Positions 34,212-41,973 of a stretch of 62,412 bases of DNA are shown here, piece after piece. Each line of letters starts with the position of its first letter. The stretch's first letter is position 1. The DNA lies in contig VXNL01000086.1 of assembly GCA_009840635.1 (NCBI GenBank), positions 1 to 62,412 of the forward strand, written 5' to 3'. This DNA comes from Acidobacteriota bacterium (lineage in GTDB: Bacteria; Acidobacteriota; Vicinamibacteria; Marinacidobacterales; Marinacidobacteraceae). The notes under the pieces are model-generated. The model was not told where the DNA came from, made no database searches, and worked only from the letters and a program-made list of their open reading frames with translations. A program made the position numbers and the translations under genes.

Positions 34212-36214
34212 TGATCCGTTCGGGCCGGATGGCGCTGTGCCTGGCGCTGCTGGCGCCGGCGCCGCTCGCGGCGCAGGAGTGGCAACAGGCGGCGCCGGAT
34301 TACCCATGGGAGTTCCCGAACGATCACTGGGCCCACGTCGGCTACCGGACCGAATGGTGGTACTTCGTCGGCTTCGCCGACACGGTCGACGGCTCCCGCC
34401 GCTTCGCCTGGCAGTTCACCCTGTTTCGCACGGGTTTGGCGCTTGCCGCACCTTCGGCCGCGCCTTCCCCCTGGGAAACGGGGCACGTGGCGATGGGGCA
34501 CGCCGCGATTGCCGACCTCGAAACCGGAGAAAGGGTCTTCACCCAGACCGTCCAGCGGGAGGCTCCGGGACTGGCGCGCTTCGCTCCCTTCCCGGATCCG
34601 GAAATCGCCTGGATGCGGGGCCCGCCGGGAACGCGCGAGCCGTGGTCTCTGGCCTACCGCGACGGTGCGTTTCATCTCGGCGCGGCGGACGCGGAACGCG
34701 GACTCGCGTTCGCCCTCCGTGCCGTTCCTGCGCGCGGCCCCTGGTTCCACGGAGAGGCCGGGCATTCGCCGAAATCGGAGGGCGGGTCGGCCAGCCTTTA
34801 CTACAGCCACCCTCGTCTAGAGGTGACCGGATCGCTCGGACTCGGCGACACGAGAACCCAGATCGCCGGGAGCGGGTGGATGGACCGCGAGTTCGGATCC
34901 AGCTGGCTCGCGGCCGATCAGGCCGGGTGGGACTGGTTCGGCCTGAACCTGGGGGACGGGCGCGACCTGATGCTCTACCTCCTGCGGCGTCGCGACGGAT
35001 CGCTGTCCTACACCGACGGCACGCTACGCGATGCCGGCGGGGACACGGGCAGGAGGGTTCGAGGCGCCGAGGTTGAAGTCCTCGAAACCTGGATGCCGCC
35101 CGATCTCGAATCGGACCCGGGGGACGCCCGGCCCTATCCGGCGGGTTGGCGTCTTCGACTTCCCGGGGAAGACCTCGATCTGATCGTCCGGCCGCTCCTC
35201 CCGAACCAGGAAAACCGCCGTCCCGCCGGCCAGGCCGGACCTGACATTCCCTATTGGGAAGGAGCGGTCCGGGTCGAAACCGCCGGTTCCGGAACTGCCG
35301 GAACTCCTCCGGGCCGCGGCTTCGTGGAACTCACCGGATACCGGTCGGACGTGGCCTTGGCCGGCCTCGCCCCGGATACAATCGAAAGCTCATCCGATGC
35401 CCGGCAAGGGAGGCGCGACATGATGCAAGGCCTGATGGACGGCGTGACCTTCGTATTCCGGTGGCTCCACATCTTCGTGGGGATCATCTGGATCGGCCAC
35501 CTCTACTTCTTCAACTTCGTGAACGCCCAGATGACCGCCAAGCTCGACGGCGCCACAAAGGCGAAGGTGGTGCCCGAACTCATGCCGCGGGCCCTCTATT
35601 GGTTCCGGTGGGGCGCCGCCTGGACCTGGATCACCGGCGTCGTGCTGCTCCTGCTCGTCTTCTGGCACGGCGGCCTGATGTTCGATCCGGGCGACGGCTG
35701 GGGCGGTGGGGCCATCGCGATGGCGCTGATCACCTTCGTCGCGGTCTTCGTCTACGACGCGCTCTGGAACAGCGGCCTGAAGTCCAACGTGCGGGCGGCA
35801 ACCATCGTCTCCTTCCTGCTGCTCGCGGTTACCGTGTTCCTCTTCGTCAACGTCGGCGCCTTCACGCCCCGGGCAGTTCTGATCCACACCGGCGCCATGT
35901 TCGGAACCATGATGGCCTTCAACGTCTGGTTCCGCATCTGGCCGGCCCAGCAGCGGATCATCGCGGCCGTCAAGGCAGGCGAAGCCCCGGCCGCCGCCGA
36001 CCCGGCGCTCGCCGGGCTGCGCTCGAAGCACAACACCTACATGTCGCTGCCGCTCCTCTGGGCGATGGCGAACGAGCACGCCACGCCGTTCTTCGGCGGC
36101 AACTTCGGGATCCCCGGCGACTACTACTGGGTGGCCTGGCTGGTGATCGTGGCGATCGCATGGCACGTCATCTTCCAGTGCTACCGGATCGCCGGCCGCG
36201 TCTCCGGAATGTAG
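34211..36214 (+). CDS. AttH/CrtC-like lipocalin domain in frame with a PuuD-like membrane domain
   Basis: 667 codons with no stop between two modules. Module 1 (about 1-390): signal peptide (ending PLAAQ-E), then the AttH/CrtC lipocalin-like fold with YRTEWWYFVGFADTVDG and GSGWMDREFGSSWL, ending RGFVELTGYRSD. Module 2 begins at a second Met at 35420 (residue 404): LMDGVTFVFRWLHIFVGII plus about seven helices, RALYWFRWGAAWTWITGV, NVWFRIWPAQQRIIAAVK, the membrane part of PuuD urate hydroxylase, without the cytochrome c tail. AAGGGAGG sits 6 bases before the 35420 ATG, so module 2 may be made as a separate 264-residue protein, or the ORF may be a real fusion. The missing stop could also be an assembly error. 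Confidence 0.8.
   Translation: MIRSGRMALCLALLAPAPLAAQEWQQAAPDYPWEFPNDHWAHVGYRTEWWYFVGFADTVDGSRRFAWQFTLFRTGLALAAPSAAPSPWETGHVAMGHAAIADLETGERVFTQTVQREAPGLARFAPFPDPEIAWMRGPPGTREPWSLAYRDGAFHLGAADAERGLAFALRAVPARGPWFHGEAGHSPKSEGGSASLYYSHPRLEVTGSLGLGDTRTQIAGSGWMDREFGSSWLAADQAGWDWFGLNLGDGRDLMLYLLRRRDGSLSYTDGTLRDAGGDTGRRVRGAEVEVLETWMPPDLESDPGDARPYPAGWRLRLPGEDLDLIVRPLLPNQENRRPAGQAGPDIPYWEGAVRVETAGSGTAGTPPGRGFVELTGYRSDVALAGLAPDTIESSSDARQGRRDMMQGLMDGVTFVFRWLHIFVGIIWIGHLYFFNFVNAQMTAKLDGATKAKVVPELMPRALYWFRWGAAWTWITGVVLLLLVFWHGGLMFDPGDGWGGGAIAMALITFVAVFVYDALWNSGLKSNVRAATIVSFLLLAVTVFLFVNVGAFTPRAVLIHTGAMFGTMMAFNVWFRIWPAQQRIIAAVKAGEAPAAADPALAGLRSKHNTYMSLPLLWAMANEHATPFFGGNFGIPGDYYWVAWLVIVAIAWHVIFQCYRIAGRVSGM
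35377..35422 (+). promoter_or_regulatory. Internal -10-like hexamer and strong RBS ahead of the PuuD module
   Basis: TACAAT at 35377-35382, then AAGGGAGG at 35406-35413, then ATGATG at 35420. The RBS spacing of 6 bases is near ideal, which is unexpected inside a reading frame and favours an independent start for the membrane domain. No clear -35 found. Confidence 0.5.
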
Positions 36215-36229
36215 CGGGCTGAGCGCCCG

Positions 36230-36259
36230 AGGCCGGGGAGGCGTAGGCCTTCCCGGCCT
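36230..36259 (+). terminator. Strong GC hairpin after the PuuD module
   Basis: A 13-bp stem with one G-U pair and a GTAG loop: AGGCCGGGGAGGC pairs with GCCTTCCCGGCCT. It starts 16 bases after the stop codon. No U-tract follows, so it could end the long cox/att transcript or just protect its 3' end. Confidence 0.5.
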
Positions 36260-36293
36260 GACTGCGCCCCGGCCGCTTGTCGGGTTTCGACGC

Positions 36294-36330
36294 ACTAGGT
36301 TGTCCAATGTGCATGACTGACTAGGTCGTC
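36294..36330 (+). promoter_or_regulatory. 11-base direct repeat upstream of the DUF4143 ATPase
   Basis: ACTAGGTTGTC (36294-36304) and ACTAGGTCGTC (36320-36330) differ at one base and lie 26 bases apart, shortly before the -10-like TATTAT. They could be operator sites. Confidence 0.4.
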
Positions 36331-36343
36331 GGCAGTTTTCCGA

Positions 36344-36349
36344 TATTAT
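36344..36349 (+). promoter_or_regulatory. -10-like hexamer of a predicted leaderless transcript
   Basis: TATTAT ends 7 bases before the GTG start of the DUF4143 ATPase, in a short AT-rich patch; no Shine-Dalgarno. Confidence 0.5.
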
Positions 36350-36356
36350 TGCCATC

Positions 36357-37511
36357 GTGCAATCCAGTTATATCCGTTTCCTCGGAACGCCGGAACAGAG
36401 TTTCTTCCTGCTCGGCCTGCGGGGAGTCGGGAAGAGCACCTGGGCCCGGGGAGCGCTTCCGGACGCGACGTGGCTGGATCTGCTCGACCAGCGCCTCTAC
36501 CAGGATCTGCTGGCGGACCCGTCGCTCTTCGCCCAGTCCATCCAGCATCTCCCTTCCGGAAGCTGGGTGGTCGTGGACGAGGTGCAGCGGCTTCCCGCGC
36601 TCTTGAACGAAGTCCACCGGCTGATCGAGGCGCGCCGGCTGAACTTCGGGCTGCTGGGCTCGAGTGCACGGAAGCTGCGGGCCGCCGGGGTGAATCTGCT
36701 CGCCGGACGGGCACTGCTGCGGACGATGTTTCCGCTGACCGCAAGCGAACTGGGTGATGACTTCGAACTCGAACGGGTCCTCCGCCACGGGTCTCTCCCG
36801 CTGGTATGGACCAGCCCGAGGCCGCGGGAGGTGCTGGAAGCCTGGGTGCTGCTCTATCTCCAGGAAGAGATTCGCGCGGAAGCGGCGGCGCGGAACCTCC
36901 CGGGTTTCGCCCGGTTTCTTCCGGTGGCCGCGCTCATGAACGGTCAGGCGATCAACACCTCGGGGATCGCGCGGGACTCCGGGGTGGCCCGTACCACCGT
37001 GCAGGGATATCTCGGGATTCTGGAGGACACCCTGCTCGTCCACCGGTTGCCGGCGTACGACTCCCGGCTCCGGGTGCGCGAGCGCCGTGCGCCCAAGCTG
37101 TACTGGGTGGATCCGGGCATCGTCCGGGCCGTCAAGCGCCAGTTCGGGGAGCCGGCCGCCGAAGAACGCGGCGCGCTGCTCGAGAGCTGGGTACTGACCA
37201 CCCTGCGCGCCCACGCCTCGGAGACGGATCTTTATGACTCGCTGTTCTTCTGGGCATCCCATCAGCGAAAGTCCGAGGTGGATTTTCTGCTGGAGCGGGC
37301 CGGCGAACTGCTCGGAGTCGAGGTCAAGGCCACCGACCGCTACCACACCGGTCTTCTTCGAGGACTCCGGTCGCTGGATCGCCTTCCGGGAGTAGTGCGT
37401 CGAGTTCTCGTCTACACCGGCGAGCGCCAATTCCGCTCCGCCGACGGCATCGAGATCTGGCCGGCGAGGCACTTCGCGGAACGCGCCGCCGCCGGCCATC
37501 TCTGGCCGTGA
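36357..37511 (+). CDS. AAA ATPase with DUF4143 nuclease-like C-terminal domain
   Basis: 384 residues, GTG start. Walker A is GLRGVGKST (20-28), Walker B WVVVDEVQRLP, then FGLLGSSARKLR as the sensor. About 190-250 is a winged-helix segment (INTSGIARDSGVARTTVQGY). The C-terminal DUF4143 region has a PD-(D/E)xK-like core, SEVDFLLERAGELLGVEVKA. The family is widespread, often horizontally moved, and its function is not settled; ties to toxin-antitoxin-like or defence roles have been suggested. It stands alone between the cox/att operon and the tct operon. The repeats and -10 upstream suggest its own control. Confidence 0.88.
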   Translation: MQSSYIRFLGTPEQSFFLLGLRGVGKSTWARGALPDATWLDLLDQRLYQDLLADPSLFAQSIQHLPSGSWVVVDEVQRLPALLNEVHRLIEARRLNFGLLGSSARKLRAAGVNLLAGRALLRTMFPLTASELGDDFELERVLRHGSLPLVWTSPRPREVLEAWVLLYLQEEIRAEAAARNLPGFARFLPVAALMNGQAINTSGIARDSGVARTTVQGYLGILEDTLLVHRLPAYDSRLRVRERRAPKLYWVDPGIVRAVKRQFGEPAAEERGALLESWVLTTLRAHASETDLYDSLFFWASHQRKSEVDFLLERAGELLGVEVKATDRYHTGLLRGLRSLDRLPGVVRRVLVYTGERQFRSADGIEIWPARHFAERAAAGHLWP

Positions 37512-37573
37512 GGGTGGTACTTTCCACGACTGCCCTGTTCTGGACCGGACGCGAAGGACGACAACGAGGAAAC

Positions 37574-38554
37574 ATGATCGTGGCGCGTGCGTGGCTCCGC
37601 TGGTTCGCCGTTTCGGCCGTTCTCATCGTGGGCGGGTGCGGAACGTCTACTGGCGAGGCGCCGTTTCCCAACCGCGCTATCGAGATCGTTTCGTGGGCCA
37701 CTCCGGGAGGGCCGAGCGACCTCCTCGCCCGGGCGATCGCCGAGGCGGCGCCGGACTACTTCGAGGGTCAGCGGGTCTCGGTCATGACGCGTCAGGGCGG
37801 AGCCGGGGCTGCGGGAATGCAGTACCTGAGGAGCCGCGCGGGCGATCCTCACGTGCTCGGGGTGTTCACCGCGAGCGGCACCGTCAACATGGCCACCGGA
37901 CGGATCCCCTTCGCTCCCGGCGATTTCACTCCCATCCTCCGTATCCAGGTCGATCCCTTCCTCGTCGCCGTGCGGGAGGACAGCCCGTTCCGAACGATCG
38001 GGGACCTCATCGGAGCCGCTCGGGAGCGGCCCGGAGAGGTCTCCATGTCCGGCTTCGGGGCCGCTTCGGCGCACTTCCTCGGGTTCCAGCGCCTGCGGGC
38101 TGCCGCCGGCGATCCCGACATCCGCTGGATCGCCTACGAAGGATCCGGCGACGCGGTGGTCGCGGCGCTCGGGGGCCACACCGACGCGGCGCACACCAAC
38201 TACAACATCGTGCGCGAACACCTGCGGGCCGGCACCATGCGGGTGCTGGCGGTGGCGTTGCCGCTGACCGCGCTCCGGGACACACCGACCTACCTCGACG
38301 AGGGCTACGATCTGGCGCCGGTCCACTGGCGGGGGGTGGTGGGGCCTCCCGGCCTCTCCCCGGAGGTCCGCGCCGATCTCCGGGAGCGGTTGCTCGCGAC
38401 CATCCGGACGGCGGGCTTCCAGGAATACATGGCCCGGGCGGCGATGGAGTACGCGGTCATGGAGGGTTCGGACGCCTTTGGGGCCTGGATCGCCGAGGAA
38501 GTCGATACCAGCCGGGCGCTGCTCGGGCGGCTGGGGCTTCTCATGAATGAGTGA
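37574..38554 (+). CDS. tctC: TctC-family (Bug) solute-binding lipoprotein
   Basis: 326 residues; the ATG with ACGAGGA upstream is chosen. Lipobox LIVGGCGT with Cys22. The Bug fold begins IEIVSWATPGGPSDLLARAI, has the ligand-loop MTRQGGAGAAGMQYL, and continues with SGFGAASAHFLGFQRLRAAA. It is a periplasmic, probably membrane-tethered receptor that delivers a carboxylate to the TctAB permease. TctC ligands are citrate, tricarballylate or other small acids; the pocket cannot be read. It overlaps the tctB start by 8 bases. First gene of a six-gene run. Confidence 0.92.
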   Translation: MIVARAWLRWFAVSAVLIVGGCGTSTGEAPFPNRAIEIVSWATPGGPSDLLARAIAEAAPDYFEGQRVSVMTRQGGAGAAGMQYLRSRAGDPHVLGVFTASGTVNMATGRIPFAPGDFTPILRIQVDPFLVAVREDSPFRTIGDLIGAARERPGEVSMSGFGAASAHFLGFQRLRAAAGDPDIRWIAYEGSGDAVVAALGGHTDAAHTNYNIVREHLRAGTMRVLAVALPLTALRDTPTYLDEGYDLAPVHWRGVVGPPGLSPEVRADLRERLLATIRTAGFQEYMARAAMEYAVMEGSDAFGAWIAEEVDTSRALLGRLGLLMNE

Positions 38555-38987
38555 GTTCCTCCGTCCGGCTGCTTTCGTGGAGGCCGGACTGGTCGCCCTG
38601 CTGGGGGCGGGGATGCTGCTCGATGCCCGCGGCTATCCGGCGCCACTCATCGAAGGCGTGCCCGGTCCGGCGTTTTTCCCGGGCTTGGTGGCCTTCCTGC
38701 TGATCGCCTGTGCGGCCGTCCTGGCCCTCCGGCCTCCGAGGGGGCCGGCCGGTGCGGCGATTGACGGCGGAGGGGCGCTCCGGCTCGGCGGGGCGGTGCT
38801 CTGGGTCGCGGGCTTCCTCGCCGTTCTCCCGCTGGCCGGACACCTGGTGGCGCTGCCTCCGCTGGTCTGCGGGCTCATGTGGCTCTCCGGAGAGAGGTCT
38901 CCCTGGATCCTGTCCGCCGTCCCGCTCGCGTTCGGCGCTTTCGTCCACCTGCTGTTCGTGGTCGCGCTCGGAGTGCCCCTGCCGTGA
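38547..38987 (+). CDS. tctB: TctB-family small membrane subunit
   Basis: 146 residues with four hydrophobic helices: about 8-28, 44-62, 80-100 and 118-142. Topology, size and place between tctC and tctA identify it; sequence similarity in the family is low. It joins TctA to form the permease. Both neighbours overlap it (8 and 4 bases), so the three subunits are made together. Confidence 0.85.
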   Translation: MSEFLRPAAFVEAGLVALLGAGMLLDARGYPAPLIEGVPGPAFFPGLVAFLLIACAAVLALRPPRGPAGAAIDGGGALRLGGAVLWVAGFLAVLPLAGHLVALPPLVCGLMWLSGERSPWILSAVPLAFGAFVHLLFVVALGVPLP

Positions 38988-40468
38988 CCGAATTCGCGGA
39001 GGGGCTCGCGACCGCACTGCAGCCGTCGAACCTGGCGGCGCTTCTCGGCGGCAGCGTGCTCGGCGTGTTCGCCGGAGCGGTGCCCGGCCTCAGCTCGACG
39101 GTCGGCCTTGCGCTGGTCCTGCCCGTCACCTTCGCGCTGGAGCCCACCCCGGCTCTCCTCATGATGATTTCCATCTACATGGCGGCGGAATACGGCGGTT
39201 CCATCACCGCGATTGCGATCGGCGTCCCCGGGAGCTCTCCCGCGCTTGCGACGACCTTCGACGGCTACGCGATGACCCGCCGAGGGGAGGCGGGCAGGGC
39301 GTTCGGGATTTCCCTCTTCGCTTCGATGAGCGGCGGGATTCTGGGAACGCTTCTGCTCGTGGCCGCGCTCGGGCCCCTGTCCCGCGCGGCCATCGCGTTC
39401 GGGCCGCCCGAGTACTTCGGCCTCGGGGTGTTCGGGCTGGCGATCGTTGCAAACCTGGTCGGAAGCGATCCGCTCAAGGGGATCATCAGCGCGCTGCTGG
39501 GCCTGCTCGCCTTCATCGTGGGTCTCGACGTCCTCACCGGGGCCCCTCGGCTGACGCTGGGAACCACGGTCCTGATGGACGGACTTGGGCTCGTGCCCAT
39601 GCTGATCGGCTTCTTCGCGATCGCCGAAGCACTGAACGGAGTGGCCGGCCGCCGCGCGACGGTGGAGGGAACTGTGGGCATGCGGGGAGCGCTCCCGGCC
39701 TTCCGGGATCTCTTCGGCCTCTGGCGCCCCGTCCTCCGCGGCTCCGCCATCGGCGGAATCATCGGTGCGATTCCGGGGGCCGGCGCGACGATCGCCTCCA
39801 TCGTGGCCTGGAACGAGGAACGCCGAACGTCCCGCACGCCGGAACGCTTCGGTAGCGGAGAACCGGCGGGAATCGCGGCGCCGGAAGCCGCGAACAACGC
39901 CTGCGTGGGCGCGGCCATGATCCCGCTGCTGGCCCTCGGGATTCCCGGCTCGGCGAGCGCCGCGGTCCTGCTCGGAGGGCTGACGGTCCAGGGAGTGGCG
40001 CCCGGACCTCTGCTGATGACCGAGCAGGCTTCCCTGGTGTACGCGCTCTACGCCGGCTTCATCGTCGCGGTCGCGTTCATGCTGGCGGTCGGGCGCCTCG
40101 GCATCCCGCTGTGGGTGCGGGTCGTGAGCCTCCGTCCCCGGATCCTGATGCCGCTCGTGGTCGGCGTCTCGTTGATCGGCGCCTTCGTGCTCCGGGGCAA
40201 CCTGGCCGACGCCTGGTTCGCGCTCTTCTTCGGCCTGCTGGGGTTCCTCATGCTTCGGCGCGGGTATCCCCTCGCGCCCGCGGTCCTCGGACTGATCCTG
40301 GGGCCCATGGTGGAGACGAACTACCGCCGGGCGCTCGCGCTGTCCTCCGGTTCGCACACCGTGTTTGTCGAGAGTCCCATCGCCCTCGTGCTGCTCCTGC
40401 TCGCGGTTGCGAGCTTCGCGGCGCCGGCGTTGCGCGGACGGTTGCAATCGGAGCGCGCCGCCCGCTGA
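38984..40468 (+). CDS. tctA: TctA-family large permease subunit
   Basis: 494 residues from a GTG overlapping the tctB stop. About 12 transmembrane helices. The family motif AVPGLSSTVGLALVLPVTF occurs at about 28-46, followed by MMISIYMAAEYGGSITAIAI and GVPGSSPALATTFDGYAM. A second copy, GAIPGAGATIASIVAWNEER, falls near residue 265, reflecting the internal duplication of TctA. It couples Na+ or H+ to uptake of a carboxylate held by TctC. The MmgE/PrpD gene follows 107 bases later on the same strand. Confidence 0.92.
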   Translation: MTEFAEGLATALQPSNLAALLGGSVLGVFAGAVPGLSSTVGLALVLPVTFALEPTPALLMMISIYMAAEYGGSITAIAIGVPGSSPALATTFDGYAMTRRGEAGRAFGISLFASMSGGILGTLLLVAALGPLSRAAIAFGPPEYFGLGVFGLAIVANLVGSDPLKGIISALLGLLAFIVGLDVLTGAPRLTLGTTVLMDGLGLVPMLIGFFAIAEALNGVAGRRATVEGTVGMRGALPAFRDLFGLWRPVLRGSAIGGIIGAIPGAGATIASIVAWNEERRTSRTPERFGSGEPAGIAAPEAANNACVGAAMIPLLALGIPGSASAAVLLGGLTVQGVAPGPLLMTEQASLVYALYAGFIVAVAFMLAVGRLGIPLWVRVVSLRPRILMPLVVGVSLIGAFVLRGNLADAWFALFFGLLGFLMLRRGYPLAPAVLGLILGPMVETNYRRALALSSGSHTVFVESPIALVLLLLAVASFAAPALRGRLQSERAAR

Positions 40469-40575
40469 GCATCCGTTCCGTCAGCGGCGCCTGGCCCGTC
40501 GCGTACCCTCTGCCGTTTCACCCGGACCCTGCGGGTGTCCCGTCGAAACCGTCCCAACCTCCCCAGGAAGAACCC

Positions 40576-41973
40576 GTGAGCGCAACCGCGACCGTCATCG
40601 ACTTCATTCTCGACACCACGATCGAGGACCTGCCCGGCGAACTCCTCGCCGAAGGACGGCGCTGCTTCACCGACGGTGCCGGGGTCATCCTCGCGGGCAG
40701 CACCGACCCCTGTTCCCGCATCGTTCAGGAGCAGATCGCCGGGCAGGGTGGAAACCCGGAGGCCGCCATCCTGGGCCCGGCCGGACTGCGGACGCCGGCT
40801 TCGCTGGCGGCCCGCGCCAACGGAACGGCGGGTCACGCACCGGACTTCGACGACACCCAGCTCTCGAACGCGCCGGACCGGATCTTCGGGCTGCTCACCC
40901 ATCCGACGGTGGCGCCGCTGGCCGCGGGCCTCGCGGTCGCCGAGCGGCAGGACGCCACCGGGGCCGAGCTCCTCGAGGCGTTCCTGATCGGTTTCGAGGT
41001 GGAGTGCAAGATCTCCGAAGCCATCCATCCGCGGCACTACATGGAGGGGTTCCATTCGACGGCCACCGTGGGGGCCATGGGGGCGGCGGCGACGGCGGCG
41101 AAGCTCGTCGGGCTGACCCGGGCTGAGTTGGCCATGGCGCTCGGAATCACCGCCAGCCTCGCGTCCGGGATCCGGCTCGGCTTTGGCACGATGACGAAGC
41201 CGCTGCATGCCGGCCGGGCCGCCGAGAACGGGATCCTCGCCGTCGATCTCGCGGCGCGGGGCTATACCTCCGGCCACGACGCGCTCGAGGCCCCGTGGGG
41301 CTTCTTCCGGGTCTTCGGGGGCGGTTTCGACCCGGAAAGGCTGAATCTCGGCGACCCCTACACGCTCCTCGATCCCGGCGTCTCGGTGAAGATGTTCCCC
41401 TGCGGCAGCCTCAGCCATCCGAGCCTCGCTGTGCTTCTGGAACTCGTCCGAACGCATGATCTGTCTCCGGGAGACATCGACCGGATCACGTTCCGGGCGG
41501 GACGGAACATTCTCAATCCGCTCCGCTACCTGGATCCCCAGAACGCTCTTGAAGGAAAGTTCTCCGTCCCGTTTCTGCTGGCGAGCGCGGTACTCCGCCG
41601 CCGGGTCGGACTCGCCGAGTTCGCGGACGACTTCGTCCGTTCCCCGGAGGTCGTGGAGATGATGCGGCGGGTCTCGGTGGAGTTCGATGCCGAGATCGAC
41701 GCCCGGGGCTACGACCGGATGCGGAGCGCAATGGACGTGACGCTCAGGAACGGCTCGGTGCTCACCGTCGAGGCCGACGTCTACCCGGGTGGCCCGGAGC
41801 GGCCGCTCACCCAGGAGGAGTTGCGCCAGAAATTCCGGGACTGCGCCGCCGGCGCGCTCCCTCCGGACCGGATCGAGGAGGCGCTCATGCAGGTCGAACG
41901 GATCGACGAGGCGCCGGGGGTCAGCGGTCTCGCCGGGGCCCTCTCGGGTGCTCCCGCCGGAGCGACGGCATGA
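40576..41973 (+). CDS. MmgE/PrpD-family dehydratase/decarboxylase
   Basis: 465 residues, GTG after AGGAAG. The family core is present: AGVILAGSTDPCSRIVQEQI, NGTAGHAPDFDDTQ, HPTVAPLAAGLAVAE, HYMEGFHSTATVGAMGAAAT, and MTKPLHAGRAAENGILAVDL, followed by VKMFPCGSLSHPSL. MmgE/PrpD covers 2-methylcitrate dehydratase, cis-aconitate decarboxylase and relatives that act on tricarboxylate-type acids in the cytoplasm. Sitting behind a tct transporter, it is the likely first enzyme on the imported acid. Its stop overlaps the CocE start by 4 bases. Confidence 0.9.
   Translation: MSATATVIDFILDTTIEDLPGELLAEGRRCFTDGAGVILAGSTDPCSRIVQEQIAGQGGNPEAAILGPAGLRTPASLAARANGTAGHAPDFDDTQLSNAPDRIFGLLTHPTVAPLAAGLAVAERQDATGAELLEAFLIGFEVECKISEAIHPRHYMEGFHSTATVGAMGAAATAAKLVGLTRAELAMALGITASLASGIRLGFGTMTKPLHAGRAAENGILAVDLAARGYTSGHDALEAPWGFFRVFGGGFDPERLNLGDPYTLLDPGVSVKMFPCGSLSHPSLAVLLELVRTHDLSPGDIDRITFRAGRNILNPLRYLDPQNALEGKFSVPFLLASAVLRRRVGLAEFADDFVRSPEVVEMMRRVSVEFDAEIDARGYDRMRSAMDVTLRNGSVLTVEADVYPGGPERPLTQEELRQKFRDCAAGALPPDRIEEALMQVERIDEAPGVSGLAGALSGAPAGATA

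Noticed and set aside
34211..36214. Calling the PuuD-like domain a true urate hydroxylase
   Set aside because: Only the membrane part is present, without the cytochrome c tail. The purine link is kept as a hypothesis.
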